Source: an uncultured Peptococcaceae bacterium
GTDB taxonomy: Bacteria; Bacillota; Dehalobacteriia; UBA4068; JAAVYR01
Length of the DNA: 7,250 nucleotides
NCBI GenBank assembly: GCA_949739465.1
Contig: CATIYQ010000122.1
Coordinates: 1 to 7,250, forward strand
Direction: 5' to 3'
Position 1 is the first letter of the stretch. Every line of letters begins with the position of its first letter. This document shows positions 1 through 7,076 of this stretch, in pieces. A program made the translations under genes and the position numbers. Below the pieces are notes generated by a model. The model saw only the letters and a list, made by a program, of their open reading frames with translations. It was not told the DNA's origin and ran no database searches.

Positions 1-33
1 CTACTTATTCTGTCATACCCATGATGATTTTCC

Positions 34-75
34 AAAAGAAAAAGCATAGATAATTCTATCTATGCTTTTTCTTTT
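34..75 (-). terminator. Bidirectional Rho-independent terminator after recN
   Basis: The left and right arms (37-52 and 57-72) are perfectly complementary over 16 bp, extendable to 19 bp with 34-36 and 73-75, around a four-base loop (53-56). Read on the minus strand, the 9-bp core stem (44-52 with 57-65) is followed by the U-rich run TTTTTCTTTT. Read on the plus strand, the same core is followed by TTTTTCTTTTTTT. It can therefore stop transcripts from both sides. It lies 32 nt past the recN stop codon and closes the operon. Its two-way design suggests a convergent gene to the left, but bases 1-33 are too short to identify one. Confidence 0.88.
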
Positions 76-107
76 TTTATTAATTGATTTATGATATATG
101 TTATATC

Positions 108-1796
108 TTATTGTTTGCCTTGGGCTAATATTTCTTTGGCGCGGGCAACCGCTGCGTCTGTAATCGTTTCCCCGGCAAGCATGCGGCAAATCTCCTTAAG
201 CCGTCCACTCTCGTCTAAAACCACAGCTTGCGTTGCCGTCCTTCCCTGGACAGTCTCTTTGTAAATATATATCTGACTATCGCCAAAACCTGCCACCACC
301 GGGCTATGGGTTACGCACAAAGCTTGCCCATATTTGGAGACAGCTTTTAATTTTACTGCTACCGCATTAAGGGCCTCCCCTCCCATGCCAGTATCTACCT
401 CATCAAAGATAATGGTACCTACTTGGTCTAATTGAGCAATAACAACTTTAATGGCCAACATAACCCGAGACATTTCCCCGCCAGAGGCGATTTTCGCCAC
501 AGGATAATATTCCTCGCCAATATTGGAGCGAATCATTAATTCTACCGATTCATCACCATGAGCGGAAGGATGTCCCGGTACAAGCCCCACCGTAATATCC
601 GCCTGTTTCATTTGCAAATCCTGCAATTGCTCGTTAATGGATTGGGCTAATTTTTTTCCGGCTTTTTCTCGTAGCTCGGTCAAAACCGCCGCTTCCTTTT
701 GATAGACTGCATATTTTTCCCCAATCAATTCCTCCAGGTGAGCGCTGTTCTCCTGCTTCTGCAACAACCCTTCCAAAACGGCTGTATTTTCCTTTTGAAA
801 ACGAAGAACGTCTTCTACTGTATTGCCATATTTTCGCAAGATTTTTTTGATTTGCTCCAGCCGTTCGTTAATCTCATCCAGCCGCTCTATATCGTCAGGG
901 ATACCCTGCTGATAATGAACAATTTCCTGCATACAATCTTCCGCATTATAATAAATATCGCCCAGCCGCTCCTCCAGCGTTTGCAGCCGTTCGTCTAAAT
1001 GGGCAAGTCCCGCTAAGGCTTGTTTAGCAGAAAGAAGACCGTCCAACGCGCCGCCACCATATTCACCGCCCTGCAAATAGCCATGGGCTTCTTCCATACC
1101 TTGACTGATTTTCACACTGTTTTCCAGCAGGGTTCGTTCCTGCTCCAATTCTTCCTGTTCCCCCAGGGTCAAGTCAGCTTGAGCAATTTCCTCCAACTGA
1201 AAACTAAGATAATCAATATTCCGTTCCCATTCTTGTTGCGCCGTCTCGTATTCTCTTTTTTCCTTTTCCAGCTGTTGCCAAGCGGCAAAGGCTGCCGTCA
1301 CCCGTTCTTTTTGCGCCAACGCCTCAGCCCCGGCAAAGTTATCTAAGATTTTAATTTGTTTATCACTGTCTAAGAGAGAAATATGCTCCATTTGCCCGTG
1401 AATATTTACTAACGCTCTGCCCAGCAAACGAAAATTACTGAGCGGAACCGTCACATTGTTAATGCGGCAAACGCCTTTACCGTTCCGTTGCAATTCTCTG
1501 CTAAGAATCAAATAGTCTTCCTCCAAGAAATCAGAGGAAATATGACATACCTCTTCCAAAAGAGCAACAATCTCCCGAGAAAAAGGACCGTCAAATATTG
1601 CCTGCACCAGACATTTATCCACGCCGCTGCGGATAAACTCCTGTTGACTTCTGGCACCCATAATCAGGCTCATGGCATCGATAATCAAAGATTTCCCCGC
1701 GCCGGTCTCCCCGGACAACACGTTTAGTCCTTGGGTAAAAGATAAGTGTAGCTTTTCAATAAGGGCAAAATTTTCTACATATAACTCTTTTAACAT
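108..1796 (-). CDS. recN: DNA repair protein RecN (SMC-like ATPase)
   Basis: RecN is a cytoplasmic SMC-like ATPase that acts early in recombinational repair of double-strand breaks, probably bridging DNA ends before RecA loading. The 562-residue protein has the family's normal length and layout. The N-terminal ATPase half carries Walker A GETGAGKS (29-36) and the RecN-type HGQMEHISLL segment (133-142). A long coiled-coil middle rich in Glu, Gln, Leu and Lys runs from about 160 to 400. The C-terminal half carries the ABC signature ASGGEMSRVMLA (437-448), Walker B TIIFDEVDTGMGG (461-473) and the H-loop VTHSP (495-499). The ATG start lies 37 nt after the argR stop. The best ribosome binding site is a weak GGGGTG seven bases upstream. 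Two usually conserved stretches are slightly altered: HGQHEHQSL reads HGQMEHISL, and THLPQVA reads THSPVVA. The ATP-site residues are intact. It is the last gene before the terminator. Family identification is secure. Confidence 0.97.
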   Translation of the reverse strand: MLKELYVENFALIEKLHLSFTQGLNVLSGETGAGKSLIIDAMSLIMGARSQQEFIRSGVDKCLVQAIFDGPFSREIVALLEEVCHISSDFLEEDYLILSRELQRNGKGVCRINNVTVPLSNFRLLGRALVNIHGQMEHISLLDSDKQIKILDNFAGAEALAQKERVTAAFAAWQQLEKEKREYETAQQEWERNIDYLSFQLEEIAQADLTLGEQEELEQERTLLENSVKISQGMEEAHGYLQGGEYGGGALDGLLSAKQALAGLAHLDERLQTLEERLGDIYYNAEDCMQEIVHYQQGIPDDIERLDEINERLEQIKKILRKYGNTVEDVLRFQKENTAVLEGLLQKQENSAHLEELIGEKYAVYQKEAAVLTELREKAGKKLAQSINEQLQDLQMKQADITVGLVPGHPSAHGDESVELMIRSNIGEEYYPVAKIASGGEMSRVMLAIKVVIAQLDQVGTIIFDEVDTGMGGEALNAVAVKLKAVSKYGQALCVTHSPVVAGFGDSQIYIYKETVQGRTATQAVVLDESGRLKEICRMLAGETITDAAVARAKEILAQGKQ

Positions 1797-1833
1797 GTTC
1801 CGACACCCCGCAAATTCTCTTGAGATTTCCTAT

Positions 1834-2286
1834 TTATTGCCCTAACGATTGCAGCCGCTCAATGACATCGCCGCAAAGAACGTCCTCTTTTACCAGAAGA
1901 AAAATGGTATCGTCCCCTGCAACAGACCCCACCAGTTCTTTCCAGCCCAGATTATCAATGCAGGAAGCCAGCCCCTGGGCAATACCGGGCATGGTGCGAA
2001 TGACCACCATATTGCCGCTGCTGTTGTATTTTAATACATTTTCTCTGAGCATTCGTTTGGCGCGGTCATGAGCGTTTCCTGCCGGCGTATTAAGAGGGGA
2101 GCTGTAAGCAAAGACATTATTGCCTGCTGCTACTTTCACCAATCCCAATTCTTTAATATCCCTGGATATGGTCGCCTGAGTCACATGGAAGCCATGTTTC
2201 TCCAGCTCTTCCGTGAGTTGAAACTGGGTTTCGATATTTTTATTTTCGATAATTTCTCGAATTGCTTTCTGTCTACGGCTTTTCAT
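1834..2286 (-). CDS. argR: Arginine repressor ArgR/AhrC
   Basis: This is an arginine-responsive hexameric DNA-binding regulator. With L-arginine bound, ArgR represses biosynthetic genes and, in Bacillus, activates arginine catabolism. The 150-residue protein matches the family length. The N-terminal winged helix-turn-helix includes the recognition segment TQATISRDIKELGLVK (36-51). The C-terminal oligomerisation and arginine-binding domain carries RTMPG (97-101), DNLGW (111-115) and the diagnostic GDDTIF (124-129). Three in-frame starts are clustered: TTG 2292, ATG 2289 and ATG 2286. I chose ATG 2286 because it lies seven bases after a perfect AAGGAGG and gives the family-like N-terminus MKSRRQKAIREI. 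ATG 2289 would overlap the preceding stop as TGATG and remains possible. It is co-transcribed with nadK and recN, a linkage common in Firmicutes. No arginine operator was recognised in the window. Confidence 0.96.
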   Translation of the reverse strand: MKSRRQKAIREIIENKNIETQFQLTEELEKHGFHVTQATISRDIKELGLVKVAAGNNVFAYSSPLNTPAGNAHDRAKRMLRENVLKYNSSGNMVVIRTMPGIAQGLASCIDNLGWKELVGSVAGDDTIFLLVKEDVLCGDVIERLQSLGQ

Positions 2287-2288
2287 CA

Positions 2289-2861
2289 TCAATCCTCCTT
2301 CAGGGATTTTTTCACCACAATCACTCTGGGCGCCAATTTCTTATTAACAAAGCGAAACTCCTCTACGCACCAGTCCTGAGCGGGAGCGGCGGCTAAAGTC
2401 TCTTCTATCATGGCATATTCTGCTTGTCCGCCCCTATGCCCCAGATAACAAACTAAAACGATGACGCCGCCCGGCAAAAGCAGCTCCATCATAGATTGAA
2501 CGGCGGCAAGGGTAGTCGCGCCCTCCGTAACCACGGCATGGCTAGCGCCGGGCAAATACCCCAGATTAAACACGCCCGCTTTGATAGGTGTCTCTACATA
2601 ACGCCCCAGATTGGCATGGTTATCGCAAATCACTTCCGACCAATCAATCTGATGCTGCGCCAGCTTTGCTTTGGTAGCGGCACAAGCCTCCTCCTGAATG
2701 TCAAACGCCCACACTTTACCGCTCTCGCCTACCCGCCGCGCCAGAAACAACGTATCGTTGCCTTGTCCCGCTGTTGCGTCCACCACCACATCGCCGGGAG
2801 CAATATATGTTTCCAAGATACCATGTACCCGATTTACAACAGAAAAGACATCTTTATACAC
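2289..2861 (-). CDS. mnmM: YtqB/MnmM-type SAM-dependent methyltransferase
   Basis: This is a 190-residue class I Rossmann methyltransferase of the family formerly annotated as rRNA methylase (Pfam rRNA_methylase, B. subtilis YtqB). Characterised members, as I recall them, were renamed MnmM because they methylate the 5-aminomethyl group of the wobble uridine in tRNA, replacing MnmC in Gram-positives. The SAM-binding motif I is VVDATAGQGND (26-36), the acidic motif II is FDIQ (53-56), and the family-diagnostic FNLGYLPG lies at 98-105. A hydrophobic strand IVLVCYLGH (134-142) follows. The GTG start overlaps the end of nadK by eight bases, and an AGAGG lies ten bases upstream. The stop abuts argR, so translation is probably coupled on both sides. 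The family assignment is strong. The exact tRNA substrate is inferred from homology, and the symbol should be treated as provisional. Confidence 0.88.
   Translation of the reverse strand: MYKDVFSVVNRVHGILETYIAPGDVVVDATAGQGNDTLFLARRVGESGKVWAFDIQEEACAATKAKLAQHQIDWSEVICDNHANLGRYVETPIKAGVFNLGYLPGASHAVVTEGATTLAAVQSMMELLLPGGVIVLVCYLGHRGGQAEYAMIEETLAAAPAQDWCVEEFRFVNKKLAPRVIVVKKSLKED
2294..2300 (-). promoter_or_regulatory. argR ribosome binding site
   Basis: The minus-strand sequence AAGGAGG is a full Shine-Dalgarno match inside the 3' end of the upstream methyltransferase gene. Its spacing (7 nt to ATG 2286, 4 nt to ATG 2289, 1 nt to TTG 2292) favours the innermost start of argR. Confidence 0.8.
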
Positions 2862-3720
2862 GATGATGAAACCTCTCGCTTAACTTATGATTTAAAGTAT
2901 CATAAAAATGCTTATCCCCCAGGCGGACCAACTTCGCCCTTTTATCAAAAGAAGAAATCTCAATGTGGTCCAAATCCTCTAGGAAGAAGGGATGTTGCCC
3001 ATCGGCAGTCACCACGCCTTTGGCTGCATTGCTATGGAAGACAATATCCACTTTTGCGTCACCACTGACCACCAAAGGACGGGCGTGGAGCAAATGAGGA
3101 CAAACACCGCTAATCACCATGAGAGACAGATTTGGGTCCACAATAGGACCGCCTGTCGACAGAGAATAAGCAGTAGACCCCGTAGGTGTTGCTGCAATAA
3201 CGCCGTCAGAAGGATATTCGATAACAAATTCACCGTCTACATAAACCTCAATGACCACTGTCCGCGCCAGGATTCCTTTGTTGACTATAATATCGTTCAA
3301 CCCATAAAGACCGGCAACCGACTTCCCGTTGCGGACAATATTTGCACCAATCATCATTCGTTCATCAATGGCATATTGACCGGCAATGACGTCTTCCAGA
3401 GCGGCATATAAATTTTCCAGCTCTACTTCTGCCAAAAAACCCATTTTCCCCATGTTGATGCCCAATATAGGCAAATCGAAATCAATCAAAAGATGAGTAA
3501 CCGCAAGAATGGTGCCATCCCCGCCCAGCACCAATACCATATCCACAGAAGAAAACCCCGCCAGATATGTTTCATCTAAGTCTCCTACACAAGGAAAGCC
3601 CGGTTCACCGTCGGGACGATATACCGCAACGCCCCTTTCTTCAAAGAAACAGGTAATGTTCTCCGCTAAATCATAGGCATTTGATTTTTGGTAATTCATA
3701 AAGATGGCTATTTTATTCAT
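2854..3720 (-). CDS. nadK: NAD kinase
   Basis: NAD kinase (PpnK) phosphorylates NAD+ to NADP+ in the cytoplasm, using ATP or polyphosphate, and so sets the NADPH pool; the reductive steps of the MEP pathway consume NADPH. With the ATG at 3720 the protein is 288 residues, normal for bacteria. The nucleotide-binding GGDGT lies at 66-70, followed by GINMGKMGFL (87-96) and LNDIIV (141-146). The signature DGVIAATPTGSTAYS (172-186) runs on into LSTGGPIV. An in-frame GTG at 3741, directly after the tlyA stop, would add seven residues. I prefer ATG 3720 because MNKIAIFMNYQKSNA aligns with typical NadK N-termini. GGGAG lies 11 nt and a weaker AGG lies 6 nt upstream of it. The 3' end overlaps the next gene by eight bases. 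The C-terminal tail after about residue 260 is basic and rich in His. Confidence 0.96.
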   Translation of the reverse strand: MNKIAIFMNYQKSNAYDLAENITCFFEERGVAVYRPDGEPGFPCVGDLDETYLAGFSSVDMVLVLGGDGTILAVTHLLIDFDLPILGINMGKMGFLAEVELENLYAALEDVIAGQYAIDERMMIGANIVRNGKSVAGLYGLNDIIVNKGILARTVVIEVYVDGEFVIEYPSDGVIAATPTGSTAYSLSTGGPIVDPNLSLMVISGVCPHLLHARPLVVSGDAKVDIVFHSNAAKGVVTADGQHPFFLEDLDHIEISSFDKRAKLVRLGDKHFYDTLNHKLSERFHHRV

Positions 3721-3741
3721 GACACACCTGTCTCCCTTCAC

Positions 3742-4563
3742 CTATTCTTTTTGATTTAACGAGTCAAAGGCTTGTCCCACAACAGTCTCCGTCAACGCCA
3801 TAGAAACGACGCTTTCCTGTTCTGCTTGCGGATATTTTTTCAGCCAAAGAAGATATTCGATATTTCCCTTCGGTCCTTTGATGGGCGAGTAGGTCAGCCC
3901 CCAGGGATAAAGTCCCGCCTCGGGTAAAAAGTCTAAAATGGACCGAATCACTTCCAAGTGGGTCTCGGAATCTCGTACCACACCGTTTTTACCGATTTTC
4001 TCCTTGCCTGCTTCAAACTGGGGCTTGATAAGAGCAACGATTTCCCCTGTTTCTTTCATTCTTCCGCTTAAAGCAGGCAATATCTTCGTCAGAGAGATGA
4101 AAGAAACGTCGATGCTCGCCATATCCAATAAATCAGGAATAATTTCTTCGTTTAAGTAACGGGCATTGGTTTTTTCTAATACTACCACTCTAGCGTCCTG
4201 CCGAAGAGACCAGGCCAGCTGCCCATAGCCCACATCCACCGCATAAACTTTTGCCGCACCGTTTTGCAGGGCGCAATCAGTAAAGCCCCCTGTCGATGCG
4301 CCGATATCCGCCATGATTTTCCCTGTCAAGTCAATAGGGAATGTTTTCATGGCCTTATCCAGCTTTAAGCCGCCGCGGCTGACGAAAGGAAGTTTCTCCC
4401 CCAGCAGCGTGATTTGCACGTCTTCTTTTACTTGGAAGCCTGCTTTATCTAACTTTTCCCCGTTAACCAGCACTTCCCCTGCCATGATGGCAGCCCGCGC
4501 CTTTTCTCGGCTGGGAAAATAATTTTCTTCACTCAAGAATACATCTAATCTTACTTTTGCCAC
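3742..4563 (-). CDS. tlyA: TlyA-family rRNA 2'-O-methyltransferase
   Basis: This S4-domain RNA methyltransferase is of the TlyA/YqxC family. Characterised TlyA proteins 2'-O-methylate cytidines of 16S and/or 23S rRNA, which makes ribosomes sensitive to capreomycin; older annotations call them hemolysins. The 273-residue protein starts with an S4 RNA-binding fold (about 3-60, including SREKARAAIMAGEVLVNG at 18-35). An FtsJ-like SAM domain follows, with motif I DIGASTGGFTD (86-96), acidic AVDVGYGQL (108-116), DVSF (152-155) and KPQFE (180-184). The expected K-D-K-E catalytic tetrad can be placed as K67, D152, K180 and E236 (in GNIEY). The GTG start is supported by AAGGAG eight bases upstream, embedded in the last codons of dxs. 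The next gene, nadK, follows within 21 nt. The dxs-tlyA-nadK order is widespread in Firmicutes. Whether it modifies 16S, 23S or both cannot be told from the sequence. Confidence 0.95.
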   Translation of the reverse strand: MAKVRLDVFLSEENYFPSREKARAAIMAGEVLVNGEKLDKAGFQVKEDVQITLLGEKLPFVSRGGLKLDKAMKTFPIDLTGKIMADIGASTGGFTDCALQNGAAKVYAVDVGYGQLAWSLRQDARVVVLEKTNARYLNEEIIPDLLDMASIDVSFISLTKILPALSGRMKETGEIVALIKPQFEAGKEKIGKNGVVRDSETHLEVIRSILDFLPEAGLYPWGLTYSPIKGPKGNIEYLLWLKKYPQAEQESVVSMALTETVVGQAFDSLNQKE

Positions 4564-4568
4564 AAATC

Positions 4569-6440
4569 CTACTCCTTATCAGGAAACCATTTTCTTAAAA
4601 TTTTCTCCGCAACAGATTCTGCCGCAAGACCGTATGCCTCCCGCAACACATCCACCGAGCCTTGCCCTTGGACAATGGTAGGCAAACCAAAACTTAACAG
4701 AGAAACGTCTGCCCCACGAGCCGTCCAATATTCTGCACAGGCGCCGGCAAATCCCCCCTCGCAAACATTTTCCTCTAAAATGACAACAGGAATCGGTTCT
4801 TTTTCTATCGCCTGCAACATCTCCTCGTCCAGTGGCTTTAGGAAACGAGCATTGACTACCGACACCGAAATATCATGATAATATAAAATACGGCGTATTT
4901 CCATTGCCGTCTCGCAAAGCGGTCCTACTGCAAAGATAGCGAAATCCTCACCCCGGGTCAATGTCTCCCATTTACCCCAGGGGATTGCTGCAAAGGGTTC
5001 CAAAGGCACATTTCTGCCATAGCCTCTGGGGTAACGAATGGCAACAGGGTGCTTCTGCTGATAAGCCGTGTAGAGCATTTGCCGCAATTCGTTTTCATCT
5101 TTTGGCATAAGGATAGATAGATTGGGCATGGTTCTCAAATATGACAAATCATAAATACCCTGGTGGGTTTCCCCGTCTCCCGGCACCAAACCGCCCCTGT
5201 CCAGGGCAAAAATCACAGGTAAGTCTTGGAGACACACATCATGCCACACCTGGTCATAAGCCCGCTGCAAGAAGGTAGAATAAATGGCTACCACAGGTCT
5301 TAAGCCATTTGCTGCCAGCCCCGCCCCAAAGGTAACGGCATGCTGCTCCGCAATACCCACGTCAAAGAAACGGTCAGGGTAAGTCTCGCCGAACTTGGAA
5401 AGTCCTGTACCATCCGGCATAGCGGCAGTAATGGCAACAATATCCTCATATTGTGCCGCCAGCTCCAGCATGGTCTCGCCAAAAGCCTGGGTATAAGTAA
5501 GACCCATATTTTCCTCTTTGACAGCTTTCCCCGTCAGCACATCAAAAGGCGGCGTACCGTGAAATTTATCCGGTTGCTTTTCTGCCGGTAAATACCCCTT
5601 CCCCTTCCGAGTCAGCACATGGATAATGACAGGATGGTCTAAGTTCCGCGCATTGCGGAATATCTCCTGCATGCTGTGAATGTCATGTCCGTCAATCGGA
5701 CCAATATATGTAAAGTTCATCTCTTCAAACAAAACGCCCGGCACTAAAAGATATTTCAAACCATCCTTTAGTTTTTCTATGCCATTGGCAATATGATCAC
5801 CCACCTTGGGGATTTTTCTGAGCCAGGAGTTAATCTTGGCTTTGCTTTTATCATAATAAGAGCTGGTACGGAGTTTATTTAAATGCCGAGAGATAGCGCC
5901 CACATTTTTGGCAATAGACATTTTATTATCGTTCAAAATAATAATCAGCGGCGTATTCAGATACCCCGCATGATTCAATGCTTCAAACGCCATGCCGCCC
6001 GTTAGCGCCCCATCGCCAATAACCGCCACCACCGAATAATTTTCCTTTTTGATATCACGAGCTTTCGCCATACCAATAGCGGCAGATATAGAAGTGCTGC
6101 TATGCCCCGTATTAAAATGGTCGTAATCGCTTTCTGACCGCTTTGGAAAACCGCTGATACCGTCTTGTTGACGGAGGGTCGTCATAGCGTCTTTCCGTCC
6201 AGTCAATATTTTATGTGTGTAACACTGGTGTCCCACATCCAGAACTAATTTATCATGAGAAAAGTCGAAAACACTGTGTAAGGCTAAGGTCAGCTCTACC
6301 ACACCCAAGTTAGATGCCAGATGACCGCCGTTTACGGAGACCACTTCCAGCAAATACTTGCGTATCTCTGCTGCCAATTGGTTCAATTCATTTTCGTCTA
6401 AGGAGTGAATATCCTCCGGACAATGAATCTGTTCCAGCAT
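4569..6440 (-). CDS. dxs: 1-deoxy-D-xylulose-5-phosphate synthase
   Basis: This thiamine-diphosphate enzyme condenses pyruvate with glyceraldehyde 3-phosphate to give DXP. DXP feeds the MEP isoprenoid pathway (undecaprenyl phosphate, menaquinone tail) and also thiamine and pyridoxal synthesis. At 623 residues it is full length. Its TPP and active-site elements are in order: NGGHLASNLG (37-46), HTGHSSTSISAA beginning near 108-111, GDGALTGGMAFEALNHAG (142-159) and NDNKMSI (170-176), which completes the TPP motif. GIAEQHAVTFGAGLA (362-376) carries the catalytic Glu 365. DRGGLVPGDGETHQG (414-428) corresponds to the usual DRAGLVGxDGxTHxG with small substitutions. A transketolase C-terminal domain ends the protein. 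The ATG at 6440 has AGAGGG eight bases upstream. It begins 26 nt after oapA and ends 5 nt before tlyA. Its place beside an OLE/oapA module matches the isoprenoid-operon context reported for OLE RNAs. Confidence 0.98.
   Translation of the reverse strand: MLEQIHCPEDIHSLDENELNQLAAEIRKYLLEVVSVNGGHLASNLGVVELTLALHSVFDFSHDKLVLDVGHQCYTHKILTGRKDAMTTLRQQDGISGFPKRSESDYDHFNTGHSSTSISAAIGMAKARDIKKENYSVVAVIGDGALTGGMAFEALNHAGYLNTPLIIILNDNKMSIAKNVGAISRHLNKLRTSSYYDKSKAKINSWLRKIPKVGDHIANGIEKLKDGLKYLLVPGVLFEEMNFTYIGPIDGHDIHSMQEIFRNARNLDHPVIIHVLTRKGKGYLPAEKQPDKFHGTPPFDVLTGKAVKEENMGLTYTQAFGETMLELAAQYEDIVAITAAMPDGTGLSKFGETYPDRFFDVGIAEQHAVTFGAGLAANGLRPVVAIYSTFLQRAYDQVWHDVCLQDLPVIFALDRGGLVPGDGETHQGIYDLSYLRTMPNLSILMPKDENELRQMLYTAYQQKHPVAIRYPRGYGRNVPLEPFAAIPWGKWETLTRGEDFAIFAVGPLCETAMEIRRILYYHDISVSVVNARFLKPLDEEMLQAIEKEPIPVVILEENVCEGGFAGACAEYWTARGADVSLLSFGLPTIVQGQGSVDVLREAYGLAAESVAEKILRKWFPDKE
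4572..4577 (-). promoter_or_regulatory. tlyA ribosome binding site
   Basis: AAGGAG on the minus strand lies within the last codons of dxs and eight bases before GTG 4563. It supports the GTG as the true start and suggests dxs-tlyA translational coupling. Confidence 0.75.
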
Positions 6441-6448
6441 ACACAGTT

Positions 6449-6454
6449 CCCTCT
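6449..6454 (-). promoter_or_regulatory. dxs ribosome binding site
   Basis: AGAGGG on the minus strand sits eight bases before ATG 6440, in the 26-nt gap between oapA and dxs. The gap contains no terminator or promoter that I can recognise, so dxs is probably transcribed from upstream of oapA. Confidence 0.7.
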
Positions 6455-6466
6455 TTTCATTTTCAC

Positions 6467-7042
6467 CTATTTTGCTTTTTCTCTTTTATGAGAAACTTTT
6501 TTGGAAAGAGCGACAATTTTGCCTACCTTCCACATAATGCCGTCGGAACAACGGTTAGCAAAACTTTTACCAAAAGCCTTGCCGCCTACCGTAAGCGCCG
6601 CCACAATACCGGCAATGATAACATCAGGCATACGGGAGGCATTTGCCGCTCCCATCGTAAAGAAGTTAAAAACAATAACTGCACCGATGCCCCCGCTTAA
6701 CGTACCGCAAATATCCCCGATAACGTCGTTACAGAAGTTGGAGACTCTGTCTGCATTACGAATAAGCTTTAACGCTTCCTTTGCGCCCGGAATACGACGA
6801 GCCGCCCGGGCATGAAAGGGCGCTTCATCCGCCACCGCTACTGCCACGCCAATGATATCAAAGATAATCCCCAAGAAAATGACGGCAAGCAAAAGCCCGA
6901 TGGCAATATATAATTGGGTAATTTTATTTAAAATCGACTGCGATGTCAGATTCACAAACGCCGCCGTAAAAAATGTGCCAATGGATACAATCACTGCAAA
7001 TTGCAGGTTGCTTAATTTCTTTCCTTTACCGGAACGTCCCAC
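6467..7042 (-). CDS. oapA: OLE-associated membrane protein OapA
   Basis: This 191-residue integral membrane protein is interpreted as OapA, the partner that binds OLE RNA and holds it at the membrane. It has a basic N-terminus (GRSGKGKK, 2-9). Hydrophobic segments lie at about 14-34, 44-70, 114-134 and 140-158. Between the second and third is a polar loop (71-113) with DEAPFHARAARRIPGAKEAL (72-91) and ADRVSNFCNDVIGD (97-110). The tail is strongly basic (172-191). The length, topology, loop and position between a structured RNA and dxs all match what is known of OapA. From memory of the family, the core also resembles the DUF21/CNNM membrane domain of Mg2+ efflux proteins, but no CBS domains follow. 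The GTG start at 7042 has AAAGAGG seven bases upstream. If it is not OapA, it is a conserved hypothetical membrane protein. The RNA-binding role is inferred from the family, with the basic termini and the Arg-rich loop as candidate contacts. Confidence 0.85.
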   Translation of the reverse strand: MGRSGKGKKLSNLQFAVIVSIGTFFTAAFVNLTSQSILNKITQLYIAIGLLLAVIFLGIIFDIIGVAVAVADEAPFHARAARRIPGAKEALKLIRNADRVSNFCNDVIGDICGTLSGGIGAVIVFNFFTMGAANASRMPDVIIAGIVAALTVGGKAFGKSFANRCSDGIMWKVGKIVALSKKVSHKREKAK

Positions 7043-7049
7043 AAAAAAA

Positions 7050-7056
7050 CCTCTTT
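7050..7056 (-). promoter_or_regulatory. oapA ribosome binding site
   Basis: AAAGAGG is separated from GTG 7042 by seven consecutive T residues (minus strand). The site lies in an AT-rich linker just beyond the closing helix of the structured RNA, and it fixes the GTG as the start. Confidence 0.75.
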
Positions 7057-7076
7057 ATATAAAAAATTAGCTGGCA

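Noticed and set aside
1..33. End of a convergent gene on the plus strand
   Set aside because: Stops occur in more than one frame (TGA at 22-24, TAG at 47-49), so several tails are possible. About ten codons are too few to support any of them.
699..1346. Plus-strand open frames rich in Phe, Leu and Gln, antisense to recN
   Set aside because: They reflect the complement of the Glu/Lys/Gln-rich coiled-coil codons of RecN and resemble no protein I know.
1797..1833. An arginine operator or separate promoter between argR and recN
   Set aside because: The 37-nt gap has no convincing palindromic ARG box or -35/-10 pair.
2496..3068. A 190-codon plus-strand open frame antisense to mnmM and nadK
   Set aside because: It lies opposite two well-identified genes with conserved motifs, has low-complexity non-family protein content, and has no convincing ribosome binding site. 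It is a shadow of the real coding strand.
2992..3411. Plus-strand 139-codon open frame antisense to nadK
   Set aside because: It is opposite the conserved NAD kinase motifs and shows no recognisable protein features.
3721..3741. GTG 3741 as the nadK start, giving a seven-residue extension
   Set aside because: It directly abuts the tlyA stop, and its extra residues do not resemble NadK N-termini. ATG 3720 gives the typical start, though the extension cannot be fully excluded.
7055..7076. A promoter for oapA based on the TATATAAAG-like -10 element
   Set aside because: No -35-like hexamer lies at proper spacing, and AT-rich linkers produce such matches easily. The ribosome binding site overlaps the same bases.
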